In this document: positions 58,501 to 64,000 of the stretch, piece by piece
Position numbering within the stretch: position 1 is the first letter of the stretch
How the letters are laid out: every line of letters starts with the position of its first letter
NCBI GenBank assembly: GCA_949987565.1
Contig: OX465104.1
Location: 26,202,137-26,266,136, forward strand
DNA: 64,000 nt
Origin: Luidia sarsii
Taxonomy: Eukaryota; Echinodermata; Asteroidea; Paxillosida; Luidiidae
Direction: 5' to 3'
Program-made: the position numbers and the translations under genes
The notes under the pieces: model-generated
Told to the model about the DNA's origin: nothing
Databases searched by the model: none
What the model saw: the letters and a program-made list of their open reading frames with translations, nothing else

Positions 58501-61228
58501 CGTCAGGACCTCCTAATTTATAAGATCTGCATTTTGGTAATTTAAGTCAGAGAGCAGTTTGCAAAAGTTTTGCATGTTACTTCTTTTTCATGACTCATTA
58601 TTGATTTTAAGTAATTAATTTGAATGTATAACTGTCTCTCTAACCTGGGCAGGCTGATGCAAGCATTGGTAGTGTCCCCTTCTCATTCTGCCGTCGGTAT
58701 CTGTCTACAAACTCCTTCTGGCTTCGGAGAAGACTGAAGTCTCTTGCAAATGTCTCATCAAACACATGGTGGACGCCTGTATTCACAATACCAATGAGGC
58801 GATGTTAATAACAAGAAGGAACAAGAATAAGTGTACAGACCTTCCTTGAAGATCCTGCTAGGATTGAAATGTCAGGCCCTCTATTGTCCAATGATGTGAC
58901 CTCTCTGTTCTTACCTAATGCCTTGAAGAATCCTGTCAGCCTACACGCTGTCTCCCTAATGCCTAGGTGATACCTTGCAGCTAGTGATGCTCTGGATTGA
59001 GGCGAAATGGACACCACAACGATCTTCTTGTCTTGGTGGTTCTGGTAGTAGACAGAAAGAAATAACAGTTCTAAGAAAAAACTTCATCAGTGAATATCCA
59101 TGTAGGTCCTGCGGTATTCTGCTCTCAAATGACACCAATTTGAAAGAGCAGCTGCAGTGTGATAATCAACCTTAGATTGACAACCAAACTTCAGTTAAAT
59201 GAAAATCAAAACACGCCTTTATACGACTGTAAATGCTTTCGATGTCAGTTTATTTGTTTCAAAAAAGCATAAAAAGACAAGCAGTGGTTTGTCTGGCAAC
59301 CTTATTTGGTTGAGCAAGAGTTTTGTGCTTGACCAAACCCTGGTTTTTGACTTCTTTTACTTCGTGTAACCTTCTCTTCTCTCTTCTCCACTACAGAGTG
59401 TTTTTGGTGCATTATAAGTCCTATCAATTATCATTAATGATATGACCCAGGGTGAATGACATGATACATGATAGGAGGACCCATGACTTACCTGTGGTAG
59501 TTTATTGTTTGCTTCTAGGACTCTGAGTAGCTCTTCGTGGCTCTGCTGCGTAATGAGAACACTCTCTGCCGATGTTATGCAACCACTGCAGGCTAGGCAG
59601 TCATTCAGAGTAATCTGGGCTTTCTTCAGTTGGGTCTCCTCACCATCCTAGTCAAAACAGTCAGCAGAGAAATACTTCTTGCAGTTATTCACATCGGATG
59701 AAAATAAGGAATGTGATCCCTGCACATATGTGATAGTGAATGGTTGATTGATTGATTGATTGATTGATTCTGATTGTTGCCCCCACCCCAGCTAAGAGTC
59801 TATCTGTAGTCCACCTATGGGCTAGATAGCTCAGCTGGTTGAGTGTTAGTGATAGACATTGTTAATGGTTAACTGCATCTCACTGGAGTTCCAACCCCAG
59901 CAAAGAGAGTTGAGTTTTTGGCAGGGCTGGATAGCTCAGCTGGTTTGAGTATTAGGGATAGACAGAATTAAATATCTTAAATGCTTGAATGGTGCCTCCA
60001 CTCCAGCAAAGATGGTTGACTATTTGGGAAGGTCACCATCTAAGGGCTGCATTGTGTTAAGAGCATTGGTACTTTAAATCAGAGGTCTGGGTTCAAAGCC
60101 AAGTTAAGTCAAAATGTCTTTGCTTTTTGAATTATTTGGGAAAATAGTAAATACAAAATCAGAGTTAATTCTGATAAAATATGACAGATCAACATCAGAA
60201 CTGTGACTGTGGTATCAGGGGTCAGACTGGTAAGATTGCGGTCTGGGATCCTATGTTCATCTTACAATGCCTATCTGTACATAGCTTCCATCAGACTGGA
60301 CTTTGATGGGACCAGACCGGCCAGGTAGTCTGTCCACCTGCACTGGTTTGATGCACTCCTGTAAGACAATCATTTCAAATCATTACATAATAACCACAAA
60401 CAGGTGTACTGTATATGAAAAGGTGTCTTCACCTTGTGTAGTTTGGTTTGATAAAACCTTTGAGATTGATGAATTTATTTAAATCATATTTCATGAGGAA
60501 TTTTGTTTGTAGTTTTTGGTTGGTACTTTTGGGGGGAAGGAGCTCCATAATCATACTTTCCATCCTGTGCACAAATCCAATGCATATAGGCTGAAGGGTT
60601 TATGTTTCCGAAATGCTTTATAATTCTAATGAAGTAATGGCATGTTTTTGGTAAGCCATCTTATCTTATTCTGGTTATTCACCACCTTTCTCGTTCTTTC
60701 CCTTTCAGTTGATATATCTGCAAATGTTGTCCTCAGATTTACAAACATAAATAATTGAGCATCATTTAGATGTTTGTTTCATAACTAATACATATACGTA
60801 GTGTGTGGCTTTAGCTTTACTCAAATAAAAAGTAAAATAAAAATGTATCAATCACCACAGACAGTGCCACACTACCACTGACAATCCTCCCTAAACAACC
60901 CACAACATCTAAATTCTTAATTCCACATAGAACTTTGATGTAATATGTCATGATCGGTGTTACAAAATGTCATTGTTTTCTCTGAGAAAGATGAGTACAA
61001 TTTGTGTCACATCGTATGCGATGTACAATGATGTGCAAGCATAATGCACATCGTACATTTTTATCGTAAAATCGTGATCTCTCAAAAAGCACTGAAAAGG
61101 AAATGCGTGAAAGAACTCATTTCGAGGAATTCCTTCCTCTGTACAATGAAGAGATTACAGACCTGGGAAGGGGTTATGAAATCGTCTAAATCAGTCAATC
61201 GCAGAGCTCCACTAAAGTTCGCCGCCAT
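55521..61228 (-). CDS. CIAO3: Cytosolic iron-sulfur assembly component 3 (NARFL/IOP1)
   Basis: Nine exons: 61163-61228, 60266-60358, 59492-59647, 58915-59041, 58645-58776, 57795-58043, 57014-57227, 56151-56308, 55521-55762; 1437 nt, 478 residues (human 476). Iron-only-hydrogenase-like protein of the CIA machinery that links early scaffold Fe-S synthesis to the CIAO1-CIAO2B-MMS19 targeting complex. The start [18 protein letters not shown] is the family N-terminus. N-terminal cluster ligands: C24 (ECIKP), C70, C73, C76 (CLACSGC). H-cluster-like ligands: C190 (SACPGW), C246 (VMPCFDKK), C396 and C400 (ACPAGC). Other hallmarks are [39 protein letters not shown] and [11 protein letters not shown]. 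The C-terminus ends ALTIKW, close to the Trp-ended tail used in target recognition. All ligands are present, so it should be functional. Confidence 0.98.
56575..56896. repeat. 20-bp minisatellite in CIAO3 intron 7
   Basis: Sixteen units of AGGTAAGGACAGGTTAGGAT in perfect 20-bp register, with occasional GGTCAGG variants. In gene sense the unit is CCTAACCTGTCCTTACCT. Intronic, between exons 7 and 8. Confidence 0.98.
57350..57415. mobile_element. Fold-back element fragment
   Basis: TTTTGCCTTTGAGAAAGGTC and TCGGGCCCTCTGAAAGTCTG, right arm only. CIAO3 intron 6. Confidence 0.65.
58258..58372. mobile_element. Fold-back element, right arm
   Basis: TTTTGCCTTTGAGAAAGGTC, CATCTGGCCCTCTAACTTTT and CAGTGAGCAGTTTGCAACA. 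A second copy at 58440-58570 and a fragment at 58845-58885 lie in the next two CIAO3 introns. Confidence 0.75.
58440..58570. mobile_element. Fold-back element, diverged
   Basis: CTGGCAGGGCCTTTCTCATG, CTTGAAGAATGGTTCTGCTG, GAAACGTCAGGACCTCCTAA and AGAGAGCAGTTTGCAAAAG. Confidence 0.65.
59770..60125 (+). mobile_element. Nested or tandem family A SINE fragments
   Basis: Three head/box A pieces in a row: GGGCTAGATAGCTCAGCTGG (59819), GGGCTGGATAGCTCAGCTGG (59924) and GACTATTTGGGAAGGTCACC (60013), the last reaching a weak box B (GGTCTGGGTTCAAAGCC). CIAO3 intron 2. Confidence 0.7.
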
Positions 61229-62758
61229 TGCCGATGAAGAGTTTTCTTGGTAATAAATTTTTGTCGAAAACTGTGAAAACTTCCGACCGTAAATATTGAA
61301 CAGCGCCACCAATTGACAGATGATACTTAGTCCTGGCAGCTTTTCTCATAAAGATCCTCCCCAGAATAATAATGTTCATTTTCAAATACTTTACCAACCG
61401 GTTTCAGTTAAAGTTTAACATCAACCTGGAATTTGAAGACTAAAGCTTACTTTTGAAAAAGTATGAAAATGTTACTACAAATTTTGGCAATTCATCCTGT
61501 TTTCTTGTACTGTAGTTGTACTAGTTGTATACACTGAACAATACTCAACAGGATTGATCCCTTTGAACCGTTTTAACTTTCGAAGTGCAACAATCTAAAA
61601 AATGCACAGCCTAACCCCCACGAACTCATCCGTTCGTAGGTAAACAAGATACAAAAAAAATGGGGGGAGGGAGGGGGGCTTTGATGGGAAAAGATCTTCA
61701 CAAATGACAGCACAGTCGTTGACAATAAAATCGATTATCTTCGGATTTGGTCGGCAAGTGGATTGGTCGATTTTCAAAAAAGGGGAGTAACAAAAATGTT
61801 TCAATAACATTCGAAAAACTCAGCTACACTGTAAAAGCTGAATAGCTCACATCTAAACATGAGAAATATCGATCACTAGAAATGTAAAGAATTCTGGGAC
61901 TTGAGCAAATTCTGTAATTTTATTTCAATTGTAAGAATGGTACGGTCTAAACTGACTGAATGACGTAGAGTAAGCTGTGCTCAGGGCCGCGTATAGTTTA
62001 CATATGAATAGTGTATTATGCTAATACAGCAGGGGGTCGTTCCTACGTACGGTATTTACGATCTCGGAAAAAGACTAAAAAAAACGGTATTACACATCCA
62101 TATAGTACATTTCACGGTTAACGGGATGATATATAGATGACAGAAGGACTCGGGAGATTTGAGCCAAGAGCCGACAATCTCCCTGATCCTGCGAGCGTCC
62201 ATGGAGATCTTGGAGCAAGTCACGTCACCGTCTACCGAGAATGTTGTAGCGTGGCGTCGGCTGGATTGCACCGGGGGCAAACGCCTACATTCCCCCACGA
62301 ACGTTGACGGCCGAGAGACGCCCGTGTGATCACTCTTCCCGGAGATAAAACAGGAGTACAGGACTTGTGAGTGCTGGTAAATCCAGGCCTATCGTGTGAT
62401 GCCCCTTTGGCTACTTCGCCGGCTCGCAGAATTCCTGCCTGACGTGGGGGAAATGTGATTTCTTTCGGATGAGAATTGTTGATTGCCTTGGAACTGATGA
62501 TACAGTGGTAGTTGCAACAACATTCACTGTGCTAATGCATTTGCTAGCTGCATGGACTTACTGTCTGTACTGCAAGGATTGCAATGTTAGCACGAACTGA
62601 CCTTATTCTACACGATGTGTAAAAATGGCAGGCAGTTATCATCAATCTTGTCGACAGCAGGCAGACAGATAAATTTGGTTCGATAACATGACAACCTGAC
62701 AACCAATCCTGTCCTTATCGGTTTGATTTTGTCCAATCTCGGCTGGGAGTTTGTCGCC
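61229..62758. other. Intergenic region between CIAO3 and the ARL4-like gene
   Basis: Two divergent genes 1.5 kb apart; no third gene is supported. The minus-strand open frame at 62056-62298 is not conserved-looking and probably overlaps the ARL4-like promoter or 5' UTR. Confidence 0.5.
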
Positions 62759-63358
62759 ATGGGAACTGGATCATCTCAGTCATCCGTCACCTGCTTTCCC
62801 TTCCTGGAGTCCCTACACGTGGTTCTTCTCGGACTGGACATGTCTGGGAAGACAACGATTTTATATCGTCTCAAACTGAAGGAATTCATCAATGCAGTTC
62901 CCACCATAGGATTCAATACCGAAAAAATACGGTCACACTCGGGCAAATCCAAAGGAGCGCGGTTTAAATTCTGGGACGCGGGTGGCAGTGAGAAACTACG
63001 TCCACTATGGAAGTCCTACACCAGAGCAACGGATGCGCTAGTCTTTGTAGTAGACAGTTCAGACACGGAGCGATTTGAAGAGGCCAAGACTGAACTCATC
63101 AAGCTGTCTAGATCCCCGACAAACAGCGGCGTGCCTATCCTAATCATTGCTAGCAAGCAAGACTTGAGAGAGGCAGTGAACCTGGAGGAGGTGGAGCGAT
63201 GTCTTGGCTTGAAGGAGCTCAGGCAACATACTCCCTACCAGCTCATACCGGCCTGTGGGATCACCGGAGAAGGGTTGGATAACGTCTTGGACTTGCTGTG
63301 TGAGATGATCGATAAACGAAGGAGTATGCAGAGACAGCAGAAGAAACGAGGGAGGTAG
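62759..63358 (+). CDS. ARL4-like small GTPase with altered G3 and G4 motifs
   Basis: Single exon, 199 residues. I start at MGTGSSQSS (GTCGCCATGGG context), not the upstream in-frame ATG, because Gly2 would then be a myristoylation site as in the ARF family. P-loop GLDMSGKT (25-32), switch I VPTIGFNTEK, interswitch and GGSEKLRPLWKSYTRATDAL, and a polybasic C-terminus (KRRSMQRQQKKRGR) place it with ARL4A/C/D, which act at the plasma membrane through phosphoinositides and recruit cytohesins. Two key residues differ: the catalytic Gln of WDxGGQ is Ser77, and the base-binding NKxD is SKQD (Ser132). This implies weak hydrolysis and altered nucleotide affinity. It is intronless, as ARL4 genes often are in coding sequence. 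The frame is intact, so it is not an obvious pseudogene. Confidence 0.92.
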   Translation: MGTGSSQSSVTCFPFLESLHVVLLGLDMSGKTTILYRLKLKEFINAVPTIGFNTEKIRSHSGKSKGARFKFWDAGGSEKLRPLWKSYTRATDALVFVVDSSDTERFEEAKTELIKLSRSPTNSGVPILIIASKQDLREAVNLEEVERCLGLKELRQHTPYQLIPACGITGEGLDNVLDLLCEMIDKRRSMQRQQKKRGR

Positions 63359-64000
63359 CGGCCTCTACGCAGTGACCATCTTGAGCTGGAGAATAAGACC
63401 AGGGCTTAGAACGCACGCAGGATAGAGTCATCTTCTGTCCGGTCAACCTTTGAGCAAACAAGACCATCTGCTTTTCAGTCTAACAAATTACACCCATCTT
63501 CAGTAACTGCCGGTGAATAATTGTATTCAATTGTGTCAGTCCAAAATCAAGTGAGTGTGACATTTTGATGCCACAGCTGTAGCTCTCTCAAAGCTTCTGC
63601 CTTTGAGGGAGGTCCTTTTGCGATTCAATTTTTGTCATTTAAGTCATTGAGCATCTGGTGGCATTTTGGGTTAAGGGCTGGAAAATTGAGAATACTGAGA
63701 TGGTAAGAAGTCTCAGGCTCAAGTCCCAGTCCAGTCCAAGTTTACTTTGCCATTTTTTCAAAACTTTTTGGTTCTGAACAAGTGTATGATTGAAGTTTTC
63801 TTTGCTTTTCTGTCCTCAAACCTCAAACTTTCAATGACTGAGACATTGATGCTTGGGGTGATAAAACCAGCATTCACTTAAAACTTTGGTTTTAAGAAAA
63901 CAAATGATCTTGTCAAATTTGTTGGTTTTTACACCAAATTCAAGCCCTGTACTAAGTGATCCCAGGAATGGTGATCTGAGTTGACATGTGTGAATAGAAT
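63359..64000 (+). other. ARL4-like 3' UTR with repeat fragments
   Basis: Contains a fold-back fragment (63590-63660: TCTGCCTTTGAGGGAGGTCC) and a reduced family A SINE (63670-63755: GGGCTGGAAAATTGAGAATA, CTCAGGCTCAAGTCCCAGTC). No AATAAA is seen before the window ends that would fix the transcript end. Confidence 0.55.

Noticed and set aside
62723..62758. Upstream in-frame ATG (MILSNLGWEFVA) as the ARL4-like start
   Set aside because: It would bury the MG myristoylation start expected in the ARF family; the second ATG also has the better context.

Overview
This is nuclear DNA of an animal, AT-rich and dense in introns, small repeats and minisatellites. The genes are a WDR49/WDY-type ciliary-style WD40 protein, PGS1, a beta-microseminoprotein, an H3 histone, a C-type lectin, VCF1/FAM104, GRWD1, CIAO3 and an ARL4-like GTPase. 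Together with dispersed tRNA-derived SINEs and a very abundant fold-back element, they suggest an invertebrate deuterostome. An echinoderm is my best guess, but that is inference from gene content and not proven. Every multi-exon model was assembled by hand from ORFs, GT/AG borders and phase bookkeeping; all close without internal stops.

Layout. 1-10.6 kb, minus strand: 14 exons of a WD40 plus EF-hand protein that runs off the left edge. 10.6-17.1 kb: intergenic (GA-rich block, a SINE, a decayed ORF). 17.7-23.1 kb, minus: complete 10-exon PGS1 (mitochondrial phosphatidylglycerophosphate synthase), followed by an 86-bp minisatellite just past its stop. 23.3-25.3 kb, plus: weak exon candidates of an unidentified divergent gene. 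27.5-29.7 kb, minus: complete 3-exon beta-microseminoprotein homologue. 33.4-33.9 kb, minus: intronless histone H3 with H3.3-type residues and a replication-type 3' stem-loop. 36.3-40.2 kb, plus: secreted C-type-lectin-like protein with an unrecognised Cys-rich tail domain. 40.5-41.0 kb: LINE 3' end with a 17-bp repeat tail. 45.6-47.8 kb, minus: VCF1/FAM104 (VCP cofactor), head to head with GRWD1 (47.97-53.2 kb, plus; ribosome biogenesis WD40). 55.5-61.2 kb, minus: complete 9-exon CIAO3 (cytosolic Fe-S assembly). 62.8-63.4 kb, plus: single-exon ARL4-like small GTPase with unusual catalytic and guanine-binding motifs.

The genes are independent housekeeping or effector genes, not an operon or gene cluster. 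The most striking shared feature is structural. In three genes (GRWD1 exon 3, WDR49-like exon 2, MSMB exon 1) a tandem array begins exactly at the 5' splice site and is made of units that contain further splice-donor-like sequences. In GRWD1 the unit copies the last ~20 nt of the exon plus the donor, giving 21 donors at exact 68-bp spacing. Other items worth a look are the H3.3-type protein on a stem-loop mRNA, a palindrome resembling a folded-back histone 3' end at 3.9 kb, the ARL4-like protein lacking the catalytic Gln and the NKxD Asn, and the fold-back element seen in most introns.
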